Shown here: positions 1 through 10,106 of the stretch, piece by piece
Position numbering within the stretch: position 1 is the first letter of the stretch
How the letters are laid out: each line of letters opens with the position of its first letter
Assembly: GCA_022559845.1 (NCBI GenBank)
Contig: CM040128.1
Span: 266,234,698-266,298,697, forward strand
Source of the DNA: Amorphophallus konjac
Taxonomy: Eukaryota > Streptophyta > Magnoliopsida > Alismatales > Araceae
Direction of reading: 5' to 3'
DNA length: 64,000 nucleotides
Made by a program: the position numbers and the translations under genes
Notes under the pieces: generated by a model
What the model was told of the DNA's origin: nothing
The model's database searches: none
Seen by the model: only the letters and a program-made list of their open reading frames with translations

Positions 1-1150
1 TTCCGAGCTGAGTTTGACGAGCCGTGTGGGTTTTTCTCACGTACTAGTTACGGAACCCTACGGTGAGTTTGTTTGTCAATTCTCGAACTCGTGGATGTTG
101 CAGCGACGATGTACTCTTCGAGCCGGTCGTTTCGACTATTTTTGCGTATTTTTCTGAATTTGTGCATTTTCGGCGCATTTTCGGAATTTTTGGAAATTAG
201 GAAAAATTCTAATTTCTTTTCTTTTTATTTCTTTTCCTCTCTCTCTCCTCACTCTCGCGATCTCTCCTCTCTCTCTCCCGTTCTCTCTCGTTCTTCCCCC
301 TTCCGGCTCCGGCTGCAGACGGAGACGATGGTGGGAGAGGCGGCGACGTGGAGGTGCTGTCGAGGTGCGCGATGGGGCGAGGATCGGATCGATTCTGGCG
401 CGATCCCGAACGGTGGATTCAAAGTCGGTGAAATCGGTTCGCGAGTGGTTTTCGGCGTGGTTTAGTCCCTTCGGGGCACGGTTTCTTCGGTGGAGGTAGG
501 GTGACTGATCCTCACTTCTTCCTCTCCGTTTTCCCTGCCATTGCACGGCGTTCGGCAAGGAAACGGTCGTGTTTGGGCTTATTTTGCCTAAACCGTGATT
601 TTCGTGGTTTGTAGGGTTTGCCGAAAAACGGCGACCGTTTGCGGTGTAGTTAGTTTTAAACTGACCGCAGGGATGTTAGGATCCCATCCACGTTGATTTC
701 ATGTTTATTGGTGCTCATTCGAGGCCGGTAGAAGCCCGGGAACCTCGGTGACCCACTTTGGTTGATTTGATGAAATCGTCCATATCTTGTATTTTTGAGC
801 TTGCATGTGGGGTTTTTAGTACCCTGGTGTTGTTATTTTGTCGTTAGGGTTTGTTTCCCCGGCGTTTCGGCGTGAATGGGGCGTGGTTCGGGCCGATTTG
901 GCCAACCCTCTATTTTCCTGTCGTAACCGATGTAGCGGTCGTTCCAGTAGCCGTTACTTGGCTCTGACGGCCCTACGATAGACCGTTACTTCGTTTAACG
1001 TTTTTGAGCTTTCAGGCTTTTGGGTATGTGACGGCCTTGGGGTGGCGCGTCACTCCCATGTAACGCGCTTAGGTGTATGCGGCCTTTTGTCGTTTTGTGA
1101 TCCGAGTATGGCGGTTCCTCTGGCGCGCCTGCCCTGGCGCGTTAGAGTGT

Positions 1151-1915
1151 TGTAACGCACCCAGGTTGGGCCATTACATTTCGTTTGACCGAGTGTTGAC
1201 TGGGCGTTGACCGTTTAGGGCGGTTGTTATAGCGGTCGTGTCCCAGTGCGTCGCAACATTGTAACGCGCCTGGTTGAGGCCGTTACATGCTATTTGGCCA
1301 AGTTTAGGTGGCTGTGTCCGTTGGATGTAACGGTTTTGCCGCTATGCGTTAGGCCAGTGTAACGCGTCCTTCCTGGACCGTTACATGCTGTTGGGCTGAG
1401 GATTGGGTTGCTGTGAGGCCGTTACATGCTATTTGGCCAAGTTTAGGTGGCTGTGTCCGTTGGATGTAACGGTTTTGCCGCTATGCGTTAGGCCAGTGTA
1501 ACGCGTCCTTCCTGGACCGTTACATGCTGTTGGGCTGAGGATTGGGTTGCTGTGCCGTTGGATGTAACGGCCGCCCCTGTGCGTCAGGCATTTGTAACGC
1601 GCCTTGTGTTGGCCGTTATATGCCTCTCAGCCTCTGTTTTCTGTCTACGGTTCGTGGTTGTAATGCGCCTGTTCTTGCGCGTTAGGCGTGTGTAACGCGC
1701 TTGGCTTAGCACGTTACATCGTTCGAGTTCCGTTTGTTTTGAGGTTTTGCTGGCCCTGACGGCCCTGGTCTGGCGCGTCAGGTGAGTGTAACGCGCCTGG
1801 TGTTGGCCGTTACATGTCTTTGTGTGCTTTAGAAGTTGGATAGGGCGGTGTGTGTGACGGCCTGTCGTACGACCGTCATTTGGAGTGTAACGGCCCTGGT
1901 CTAGACCGTCACATG
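1151..1915. repeat. Array of short GTAACG...CGTTAC hairpins
   Basis: At least nine segments of about 28-31 nt repeat the pattern TGTAACGCGYCT, a short spacer, then GGNCGTTACAT. They begin near 1151, 1259, 1358, 1420, 1497, 1592, 1691, 1788 and 1887. Each is an imperfect inverted repeat that can fold with a loop of about 10-14 nt. Spacing is irregular (about 60-105 bp) and the array is CpG-rich. No function can be assigned. Confidence 0.7.
1276..1553 (+). repeat. Direct tandem duplication, 139-bp unit
   Basis: The stretch 1276-1414 is repeated next to itself at 1415-1553 with no difference I can see, so this part of the hairpin array was duplicated recently. Confidence 0.85.
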
Positions 1916-3856
1916 TTTGTAGCGGTCTAGGGGTGGTGCGTTGCCTTGTGCTCCGATTTCCGTGATTTCGGTTTCTACTTGTCTTGGCTTGGCCTAGTGA
2001 TCTGCCCGTTGTCCCGTGGATGTCTCCTGACGTCCTATGAGGGCTAAGACTACGTTGCAAGGTAGTCAGGAGTCTTCTTACTTGAGGTAGGATTGTCTAT
2101 CCTACTTTTGCTTGTATTTGGTTGGGTTCCGGTCAACCCGGGGTGACCCAGGGGTTGACAGGTGACCATGTGTGTGGGTGTCTTGGCGGTTCTGTCCAAG
2201 TCCGAGACACTGGTTCTGGATGCCTTGAGGTACTGTGTTACCTTGGCCTGCATGTCCAGTCGTGTACTGAGGGTCTTCGGTGTTCCCTCACGTCTCCGTG
2301 TGTTGTTTTCTGCGGAGTGTCGTTTTTCGTGTGGCTTAGGATTAGACCGATTGGCGACTTGTTCCGCTGTCTGTGACGATCTGGCCTTTGAGTCGTTCGA
2401 CTCGGGATCGTTGTAGGTCTAGTTACTTGGTCCTGAGTTTGTTGGCGGTTGTTTTGCTGCCTTGGTGCTTTGTTGTGCACGAGACAGGGCTTTTCTTAGC
2501 TGTCTGTGCTGTAGCACCTGTGTTTCAGAGTTCGTGCCTTGTGAGCCTCCCCTAGTTGTAGCCCTAGGCTTTTGCCGACCCACCGGGAGTGGTGGAGGGG
2601 TTTTTCCCGTTGCGTTTAGTACATACGGTTCTTAAGCTAGTTCCGTGGGCCCCGGCCAACGGTAGCGTCCTACCGAGGGGAATACTAGCTAGAGGCCTGG
2701 CCGAGGTAGTGGTCAGTGTGTGCACACGTGGTCAGGGACTGGGGACTTGCGCCGACGGGCGTGGCCCTGACTAGTCACTCACAGTTGGTGCTGTAGTCTT
2801 GTGCTGTGGTACCGTGTTTCCTTGGGACTGTCGTTCCTCGGACCTGGTTCTTGGTGTGTCTAGTCCTTGAGTAGACATGACACTTGTGGCGCAGTGTAAG
2901 TCGTCAGTGGTCGCATCTGGCTGTTCTTCTGGGAGGAGGGTGCTCCTGTCACTTGGCCTGTGACTCTCGGTGTTTTCTTGCGTGTTCTGACCTTTGCGAG
3001 TTGCCCTCTCGTGGCAGTACTCGAGGTCAGTGTTCAGTCGTTTGCATGACATTCTAGTCATGCGTGGGGCTGTGTGCACGATGCTTCCTGTCGTGTTTGT
3101 CGGTGTTTTCGGCGTTGGCATCTGCCTTCGCCTTTGTTTTGGCTGACGGACTGGGTTACCCTACTGTGTGAGTTTGGGGTTGATCGTCTGTTGCTGTTTG
3201 GAGTAGCTCAGGCTGCCGAGTTTATCTCGGTGGCCGTGTTCCGTGTTTTACGGCCTCGCTCTTCTTTGTTGTTGAGCTCCCCTTGCTCTTTGCCTGTTCC
3301 CTACTCCTACTGTCCCTGTTCTATTTACAGCTTTGTAGTGTAGCTTTTCCTGCTTTGCTACACCTGCCGTTTTAAGTTGCTTCTGTTGCACTGTGCGCTT
3401 TTCGGTGGGGATTCGCGTGACCCCTACTGAGTTTCTGTTCAGAGACTCACCCCTGCTTTTCAGGTGGGCGTCGTCTTTGTTCGTGGTTCCTGGTGTTCGA
3501 GCCGTTGCTGCCAGCTGGTACCTGAGTCGGGCTTCTCCCGACCTTTTAGTACGTCTCCCTTTCTGTCGACTGTACTGTGCTAGACTTGTTGTCTTTAGCT
3601 TTGGACTGACTCTGGGATATAATTGTTAACTTGAACTGTTAATTAAAAAGTAATTTTATTTCTGCTACTTTAGCAACCCGATCTAATGAAATTTAATTGT
3701 TTCTGTTATATCTCTATGGCTTCAATGTACTCTACACATGCCTTTTTCCCTTCGGAGCTTTCCCGCTCTTGGGAGGCCTCGCGGGTTCCATGCGGTATCA
3801 CGCGTATCCGGTAGTCTTACCGGGTATGCCGGGTATCCGGAATCCGGGTCGCTACA

Positions 3857-4220
3857 CAGACTGTGGTAAGTAACAATCAGAATAGAAATCAGTCTGGTAC
3901 TGAGGTGATGGAGAGTAGATGGGTTGTTCTTCATATGGTGCTTGATTGTAAGGATCATTTGAGTAAGAAGCCCAACTTGAGAAGTGTGGGTTTGAAGGAC
4001 TTTGCATAGGGTCTTCATATGGTACCCAAGAAGAAAATTGCTGATTTTCCCACCAATGATTTGGGTTTGTGTAGGAGACCGAGGTGGAAAAATCTGATGG
4101 AAATTGGTGTGGCTCTTGGGTAAGAGATGAATTGTAAACCTCATTGTGGAAGAGTGAATGATTTTGATGATAATAGGCAAATGAAGGAGTTGAATTCAAA
4201 TTGCCCGCATGGTTGAACAT
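3857..4220 (-). pseudogene. MFNHAG-type ORF of element G, 3' truncated
   Basis: The frame opens with MFNHAG and gives about 120 residues rich in Tyr, Asn, Gln, Ser and Pro, with aromatic-proline spacing like the C-terminal part of plant Ty3/gypsy Gag. It matches the first part of the ORF in element F (from 26413) almost residue for residue until about residue 105, where the two diverge. It then ends at the TGTAGCG terminus of the leftmost insertion. No known domain is recognised. A disordered Gag-derived protein is the best guess. Confidence 0.6.
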
Positions 4221-5275
4221 GAAAGAATCTATTAATGACGCAAAAGACCCAAGAAAGAGTGATGTTTTTTTAATGATTTTTTTTCTATTTTGATTTTGTT
4301 GTTCTTTTGTGCAAAGATAAATAAGTTATCACACAAATTACCCTAATGACCTAGATGTGTCCTAAACCTACAGATGAGATTTCACAAAATGAATGAAGTG
4401 AAACTTAAGTTCACCCTCAGTATTTTCACACCCTCAGGCTCTACTTTCGTAGGGACCTAATTATGTCAAACCACTAGCTCGCTTAAGGCGTTTATCGTCC
4501 GACCCTCTTGCCTTAGGCACCGATTTTCATAAGAGGGTAAACCCAAATAACACAAGAACCACAGTGTGATCCTAGGGCCAACGTCTACTGACTTTTATTT
4601 ATGGCGTAGATCATGAAGATATGCAAGGGAAATGTGGTTTGTGGGCTAAGGAAGGGTGGGTGATGAATTCCCCACCTTATGTTATTTAAATGTAGTGTCC
4701 TTAGAATATTTTGAAATGAAATGCTCACCATAATTTTAAACAAGGGGTTTTTATGTAATATGCATGTTAGATTAGGATAAGTAGAACGTATATTGTCCCT
4801 CGCAATCTTCAATATGCAATGACAGTAATTAAACAAAGAAAAATTCTATGCTAAATGATGCATGACCTAGAACATGTTGAGTGTGGTTTCTATTCTTGAA
4901 ATGAATTCTTTTTTTTTTATTTTGGTGTAAATATATATTTTTTTATTAATGAACCTATCTAGTCAGCAAAATTTTCTTTTGTTTTGATGTTTTGATTTTT
5001 ATAAATTTTTCAATAATTTTTCAGATTTTTTTTGAAGATTTTTCAGAAATTGAAAAAATAGAACATGTTCATACGTTTATGTCCTTTAGCGACGCTTGAC
5101 TGCTACAGTACCAGGCTTTCAGCGACGCTTCATTTTCTTAGAATTTCAGGTATGGTTTTCGACTTTCTTTGATTTTCTGATTTATTTTCTTTTTCCTGCA
5201 AAATAAAAAATAGAAAAATTAGTATACAAGTATACACATCAAACACAAGAATATCCCAACATTCAAAGATTCCTT
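4221..5275 (-). other. Noncoding leader of element G
   Basis: This 1-kb stretch is the 5' untranslated leader shared by A, B, C, E and F. It holds the AAGGTACGTTCT-like block, the GACGG-rich block and the GAAA-tetraloop hairpin. In G the hairpin (4439-4454) has a mismatch and the sequence after it is partly deleted. Its longest frame begins at a non-ATG codon, so I do not call a protein. Confidence 0.6.
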
Positions 5276-5292
5276 CCCCGGCAACGGCGCCA
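5276..5292 (-). other. Primer-binding site, tRNA-Asp type (element G)
   Basis: The minus strand reads TGGCGCCGTTGCCGGGG, which fits the 3' end of plant tRNA-Asp. It lies six bases after the LTR end, as in Athila-lineage elements. Confidence 0.85.
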
Positions 5293-6492
5293 AAAATTTG
5301 ATGCGCTCGGCACCCGTCGTTTAAAAATGCTGTGCCACACAAATTTCAAAATTTATAAAACCGCACTCTCTCACTTTTTTGATTTTGAAAATACGAGTAC
5401 AGTGGTAAATACGGGTCGATCCCACGAGGAAGAAAAATCTTTATAAATCAAGTTGGAAAATATCCTTATGTTTTGAAAACCAATTTTTATCTTTTGAGTG
5501 CGATTAACACTAAAGGAAATTAAATTACAACTTTAAATAACAAGAGATAAGTGAAAGAAATTGTAGCCAATGGATGAAGAACGCCGTCATTTCCTCGCCG
5601 AGTCTTGGATGGAGTGCCTTGGAAGTCAACGCCGTGAGATGACTGAAGATGACTAACCGCTTTGGGTGTGTGAAGAAACCGTGAAGAAAGGGAGATGGAT
5701 AGAAATAGGAACAAAAACAAGATGAAAACACAATAAAATTATATTAAAAATAGGGGGTTGCAAGAAATAGGGGGTAGCCAATCTAGAGGGAATTAGGAGA
5801 AATTAAGGAGATGAAAGTTGTAGAGAATGAAAAGATGAAGAAGTTTGATGAAGACCACAGAGAGAGAAAATGAGAGGAAGACAGTGAAAAACGTGAAAAA
5901 TCAAGATTGATTGGTGCGGATGAATAATAAAACGGTAGAAAACAGAACAGTGAAAAATTAATTATAACTCTCAAACTAAGAAGAATTAGAAGAAGTGGTA
6001 GAAGAATAAAAGTTATATCTACAAGTGAGGAACAACTTTCATGAAGAACTCAGAGTAAAAAGAGGAATGGAAATACTTCAAAACAGAAGAATACTAGAAG
6101 GTATCACCTCGGATGAACAGTAATCACGTAGAACAGAACTTAGAAAGACGGGAAATAACTTTCAAAATAGAAGGAATTAAGGAAAATGATAGAAAGAGTA
6201 ATTGGAGAACACTTAAAGATGAACAACTTTTGTGAAGACAAGAAAATGAAATGGAGATCAGAACAACAAGTAATGGAACTAAGAAAGGACTAAATACTTA
6301 AATAAACCATTCATTAAAACAATCATCAACTTACAAAGTTTGCATCAAAAGCTCTCAAAACATAACTCTCCAAATCTCCTATGAAGCTCAACTAAGGCCA
6401 ACAAGAATGAACTTCAAGAACACAAAGCAAACCCATTCCAACTCTTAGCAATTACTCCTAACAACTCTTCTTTCATTACATTTGAAGTCCCC

Positions 6493-6499
6493 TTTTATA
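6493..6499 (-). promoter_or_regulatory. TATA box of the element G LTR
   Basis: TATAAAA on the minus strand, in the context CCCTATAAAAGGGGACTT. It sits at the same place in every LTR of this family here, so it is the likely core promoter. R would begin about 30 nt downstream. Confidence 0.65.
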
Positions 6500-6874
6500 G
6501 GGTGTTAAAATAACCCCACCCTATGTGAACTCTCTTACCTCTTTTGTTGACAAACACAAGTCTAATGCAGTAATTTTTGACTCATAATTGTGTGTCAACA
6601 TGTGTTGCACACTTAGGTATTCTTTTCTGATTCTTTTCTATTTTTTTCTTCTCCTTTTTCTCTCTCTCTCTCTCTTTTCTCTCTCTTCCCCGGCCGCGTG
6701 CGCCGGCCGCCTCTCTCTTACTCTTTCTTCCGCCGCGTGGACCCGCGGTTCGCCGCCCACCTTCCCACCGCGGCTGCGCCACGGTGCGCTCACCTGGCGC
6801 GTTGACGCGCGCCTTCGGGCGCCTCGTCTCCCTTGCCCGCCGCGAAGGCGGGCGCCTGCTTTCCTGCAAACGAA

Positions 6875-6913
6875 AACACACACACACACACTCACACACA
6901 TATACACACATGC

Positions 6914-6941
<28 letters not shown>
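6875..6941. repeat. CA and TA microsatellite in the element G LTR
   Basis: A (CA)n tract followed by a (TA)n tract sits at the boundary between AT-rich U3 and the GC-rich cassette. Equivalent tracts occur at about 23658-23695, 29668-29720, 45093-45151 and 48020-48067. Confidence 0.85.
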
Positions 6942-6946
<5 letters not shown>

Positions 6947-7287
6947 TATGTAAATATCTTATAAAAGCTCAAAAAAAGATCAAATAAATTTATTTTTTAT
7001 TTCTTTTATTTCTTTTCTTTTTGAACAAGTCCATGGGCTTTTGGCCTTTATTATTATTATTTGTTATTTTCCCTCTTTTTTTATTTTTTATATTTATTTC
7101 TTGTCACTTCTCTCGTACCGAGTGCCTGCATAAATAAGCAAATATCCTTATTAAAATTATTTAATTCTAGAAAATTAAATATTTGACTCTAAATTAAAAG
7201 TAAGTGTGATATATATATATTTATTATTATTTAAGCTCATAAAAATCTATATAACATGAATTAATATATAAAAATACAAACTTATCA

Positions 7288-7361
7288 GAAAATCGGCGCC
7301 AAAAATTTGAAGCTCACGGCATTTTTAAACGACGGGTGCCGAGTGCATCAAAATTTTCTTC
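7288..7361. other. Chimeric scrap: inverted primer site joined to an LTR end
   Basis: A minus-oriented piece of primer site (GGCGCCAAAAATTTGA, about 7295-7310) is followed at once by a plus-oriented LTR terminus of the F/G type (about 7315-7361: CACGGCATTTTTAAACG through GCATCAAAATTTT). The pair is a miniature LTR-end/primer-site inversion. The mirror locus at 23310-23317 lacks it, so it arrived or rearranged only in the left arm. Confidence 0.55.
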
Positions 7362-7414
7362 CTCGTGGGTGCCCGCGGCTTCTCGCCTAGCTTCGGCAGC
7401 ACACGTACTCACGA

Positions 7415-8499
7415 TCGTGGGGCCCACGTACTGGTCGGAGGGGCCGTGTGGGACCTGGTGGCACCGCTGGAGTGGGGACGCTTGGAGGAGTGCTCCCCTA
7501 GGGTGGCGGCGCGCTGGAACGTCGGTCGGAAGCCGGACGGCTCCGATCGGCACCCGCAGGAATAACCGGCCAGGGACCTGCCAGTTCTATTTTTAGGCGT
7601 GCAACCCGACGTGATCGCTTGTTGCGACCAACACCGATGTGGGAATGCGACGAAACTGGCGCCGTTGGAAAGCTGCTTCGAAGGGCTTCGACCATGTGGG
7701 ATCACAGAAAAATCACCAGCTCTATATTTCTGGTGGACGAATTTTGAAGGCTACTGTTGTACAGTACCCAAACTCTCCGAACAGCAGGGAGTTTTCCTGA
7801 GAGTTGCTTTTGACCGCAAAGCAAACTTCCGAATCAGATTTCGAGCCATTCATGAAAGTTGTGGAGGGGAAAGAGAGGAAAATGGACATATTTTTTGTGG
7901 AAGGATTGGTGAAGGCTACGATTTAATATGAAATTTGCACTGACTGGTGGTCGGATCTGGAAACAGGCTGACAGAACTGTAGATTTATCGGAAAGGAATT
8001 TCTAATAATATGAAATGAGCTTTCGAAATTTCAAGAAAAATTGGAGGTGGAGAGGAAGGTGGACAGAACCCCCAATAAATTTGGGAGCTCCTACAAAAAT
8101 CAAAAAGAGGTCCGAAGACTAGAAACTCAGGGTGGAAGTGGATCTGGACTTAAAGCAGCCAGATCTGGAATGAAATGAGGAACGAAAATTGAAAAATAGA
8201 TTTCGGGATCTAAATGCCTAACCAATTTTTGTAGACCATGGGGAGGGCCTCTGGAACACTCCCTCAAATTCTCAGCTCAAGAAGATGCTGTGGCTGAGAG
8301 CAGTAATTCGTGGAAGCTGCTACTGTCCTGAATGGACATAACTCCGACGATAGCTTCGCGGCGGCGCGATGGCGGCACGAACGGCGGCGGCGGTGCCAGA
8401 GATGAACTCAGAGATTGAGGGGGAGGAGATAGGGGGGATCCACTCTAGAATTGGGGCTGAGAAGAGGAAGAACACCAGAGGAAGGGAGAGGGGCGCAGG
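7415..8499 (-). repeat. LTR fragment of the tRNA-iMet-type family, antisense
   Basis: This block is homologous, in the same orientation, to the solo LTR at 11823-13838. Shared stretches include GTTGTACAGTACCC, TATTTTTTGTGGA and TAATTCGTGGAAG, and both end in a run of GCGGCGG codon-like repeats. It is mirrored at 22206-23317. Both ends are missing. Frames in it such as 8320-8520 and 7599-7931 have no recognisable domain and are probably chance. Confidence 0.6.
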
Positions 8500-8846
8500 T
8501 TTGCTCAAGGCATACAACAATATTTCTCTTCATTCATTACAGAAGAATATTAGAAGGTATCATCTCGGATGAACAGTAATCACGTAGAACAGAACTTAGA
8601 AAGACGAGAAATAACTTTTAAACTAGAAGGAATTAAGGAAAATGATAGAAAGAGAAATTGGAGAACACTTAAAGATGAACAACTTTCGTGAAGACAGGAA
8701 AATGAAATAGAGATCAGAACACCAAGTAATGGAACTAAGAAAGGACAGTATGTTTCTACTTTTTGGCAAGTTGGACGAAAATTGAAAAATAATTTGCTCA
8801 AGGCATACAACAATATTGTTCTACTTTTTAGCAGTAGGTCAAATTT
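8500..8846. repeat. Mosaic of LTR scraps upstream of element A
   Basis: An antisense piece of F/G-type LTR (8539-8748, matching 6085-6288) lies between two copies of TTTGCTCAAGGCATACAAC (8498 and about 8793). It is followed by a repeated CTACTTTTTRGCA motif that runs straight into the primer site of element A. A therefore lacks a proper 5' LTR. The same mosaic is mirrored at 21882-22205. Confidence 0.6.
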
Positions 8847-8847
8847 T

Positions 8848-8864
8848 TGGCGCCGTCGCCGGGG
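8848..8864 (+). other. Primer-binding site, tRNA-Asp type (element A)
   Basis: TGGCGCCGTCGCCGGGG differs at one position from the site of element G (T to C). The same variant is in element B, which supports common descent of A and B. Confidence 0.85.
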
Positions 8865-10106
8865 AAGAAATTTTCGAATGTTGGGACATTCTTGTGTTTG
8901 ATGTGTATACGTGTATACTAATTTTTCTATTTTTTATTTTACAGGAAAAAGAAAACAAACCAGAAAATCAAAGAAAGAGGAAAATCAGACTTGAAATCCA
9001 AGAAAATAAAGCGTTGCTGAAAGCCTGGTACTGTAGCAGTCACGCGTTACTAAAAGGGCAGAAACATGGGAACATGTTCTATTTTTTCGATTTCTGAAAA
9101 ATCTTCAAAAAAAAAATCTGAAAAATCTTGAAAAATCTATAAAAATGAAAAAATATCAAAACAATAGAAAATTTTGCTGACTAGATAGGTTCATTAATAA
9201 AAAATATATATATTTACACCAAAATAAAAAAAAGAATTCATTTCAAGAATAGAAACCACACTCAACATGTTCTAGGTCATGCATCATTTAGCATAGAATT
9301 TTTCTTTGTTTAATTCCTGTCATTGCATTTTGAAGATTGCGAGGGGTAAGGTACGTTCTTCTTATCATATTCTGGCATGCATATTGCATATGAACCCCTT
9401 GTTTGAAATTATGGTGAGCATTTCATTTCAAAATATTCTAAGGGCACTACCTTTAAATAACATAAGGTGGGGAATTCATCACCCTTCCTTAGCCCACAAA
9501 CCACATTTCCCTTGCATATCTGCATGACCTACGCCATAAATAAAAGTCAGTAGACGTTGGCCCTAGGATCACACTGTGGTTCTTGTGTTATTTGGGTTTA
9601 CCCTCTTATGAAAACCGGTGCCTAAGGCAAGACGGTCGGACGGCAAACGCCTTAAGCGGGCTAGTGGTTTGACATAATTAGGTCCCTACGAAAGTAGGGG
9701 GAGCCTCCCACTACCCCGTCCCTTACCTGACTGGTGAAAATACTGAGGGTGAACTTAAGTTTCACTTTAATCATTTTGTGAAACCCCATTTGTAGGTTTA
9801 GAACACATCTAGGTCATTAGGATAATTTGTGTGATAACTTGTTTATCTTTGCATAAAAGAACAACAAAAATCAAAACGAAAAAAAATAATAAAAAAAAGA
9901 AGCATTCTCTTCTCTCTTCTTCGTCTTAGTATTGTCAAAATAACAAAACAAAATAACAAACAAATAAAGAAAATCATCATAAAAGAAATCTTTCTCTCTT
10001 TTTGTCCTAGTTTATGCAAGGTAGGAGATCCTGGGTATCTTTGCTCGGACCTATAGGAGAGATTGAGAGGTTAGTGCATTCTAGAACTCATCATCAATCT
10101 AACCTC
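8865..10106 (+). other. Noncoding leader of element A
   Basis: About 1.24 kb between primer site and gag, closely matching the leaders of B, F and G and more distantly those of C and E. It contains the block around 9306-9530, a GACGG repeat block near 9631-9646, the GAAA-tetraloop hairpin and an A/T-rich 3' part just before gag. The longest frame (9306-9527) starts at TTG rather than ATG and is not called as a gene. Confidence 0.6.
9684..9699 (+). other. Conserved GAAA-tetraloop hairpin in the leader
   Basis: CCCTAC-GAAA-GTAGGG forms a perfect six-pair stem closed by a GNRA loop, followed by GGGAGCCTCCC. Counterparts are at 21036-21051 (minus), 26128-26143, 35776-35791 and 53414-53429 (minus), with a degraded one at 4439-4454 (minus). 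In C and E the stem is CCTTGT/GCAAGG, so three pairs change while pairing is kept (one becomes G-U). Confidence 0.75.

Larger units (their letters stand above)
1..3856 (-). mobile_element. Unclassified minus-strand insertion with an LTR-like terminus
   Basis: On the minus strand this block starts abruptly at 3856 with TGTAGCGACCCGG, a form of 5' terminus common to plant LTRs, and at that base it cuts the coding region of element G. The other end is outside the window, so no target duplication can be checked. The interior is GC-richer than its surroundings, with a CT-rich tract at about 238-300, a GTAACG hairpin array and AT-rich sequence near 3600-3720. I see no reverse transcriptase, gag or host exon. 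Open frames such as 73-465 and 136-558 lack recognisable domains. It is most likely part of a long LTR or solo LTR, but a non-LTR origin is possible. Confidence 0.45.
3857..7287 (-). mobile_element. Element G: truncated non-autonomous Athila-like element
   Basis: Read on the minus strand: LTR (7287 to 5299), tRNA-Asp-type primer site (5292 to 5276), long noncoding leader, then the start of an ORF beginning MFNHAG (4220), cut at 3857 by the leftmost insertion. It is the mirror image of element F at 23318-30510 in order and sequence. No protease, reverse transcriptase or integrase is present, so it depends on proteins from other elements. Confidence 0.75.
5299..7287 (-). repeat. 5' LTR of element G
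   Basis: The LTR of 1989 bp runs from TGATAAGT (7287) to GCATCA (5299), bounded by the inverted pair TGAT/ATCA. In order it contains an AT-rich U3, a TA/CA microsatellite, a GC-rich cassette (about 6680-6870), a GA-rich tract, a TATA box and an AU-rich R-U5. The 5' LTR of element F (23318-25288) has the same plan and near-identical flanks, but its GC cassette differs. Confidence 0.85.

Noticed and set aside
73..558. Possible first exon of a host gene at the left edge
   Set aside because: The overlapping frames on both strands are low-complexity, rich in Ser, Phe and Arg, with no domain. The CT-rich tract suffices to explain them.
5276..5292. tRNA-Asp gene fragments at the primer sites
   Set aside because: Only the 17-18 nt complementary to the tRNA 3' end are present, at LTR ends. 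No cloverleaf or internal promoter boxes.
6588..6953. Long open frames on both strands in GC-rich LTR parts (also 23683-24009, 29686-30027, 45199-45714, 47672-48040)
   Set aside because: They follow from GC-rich and (GA)n/(CA)n composition, overlap on opposite strands, and change between LTR copies.
9306..9527. A 73-80 codon frame conserved in the leaders of A, B, C, E, F and G, a candidate upstream ORF
   Set aside because: In each copy I checked the frame begins at TTG and has no in-frame ATG near its start. RNA-level conservation of the leader explains the similarity.
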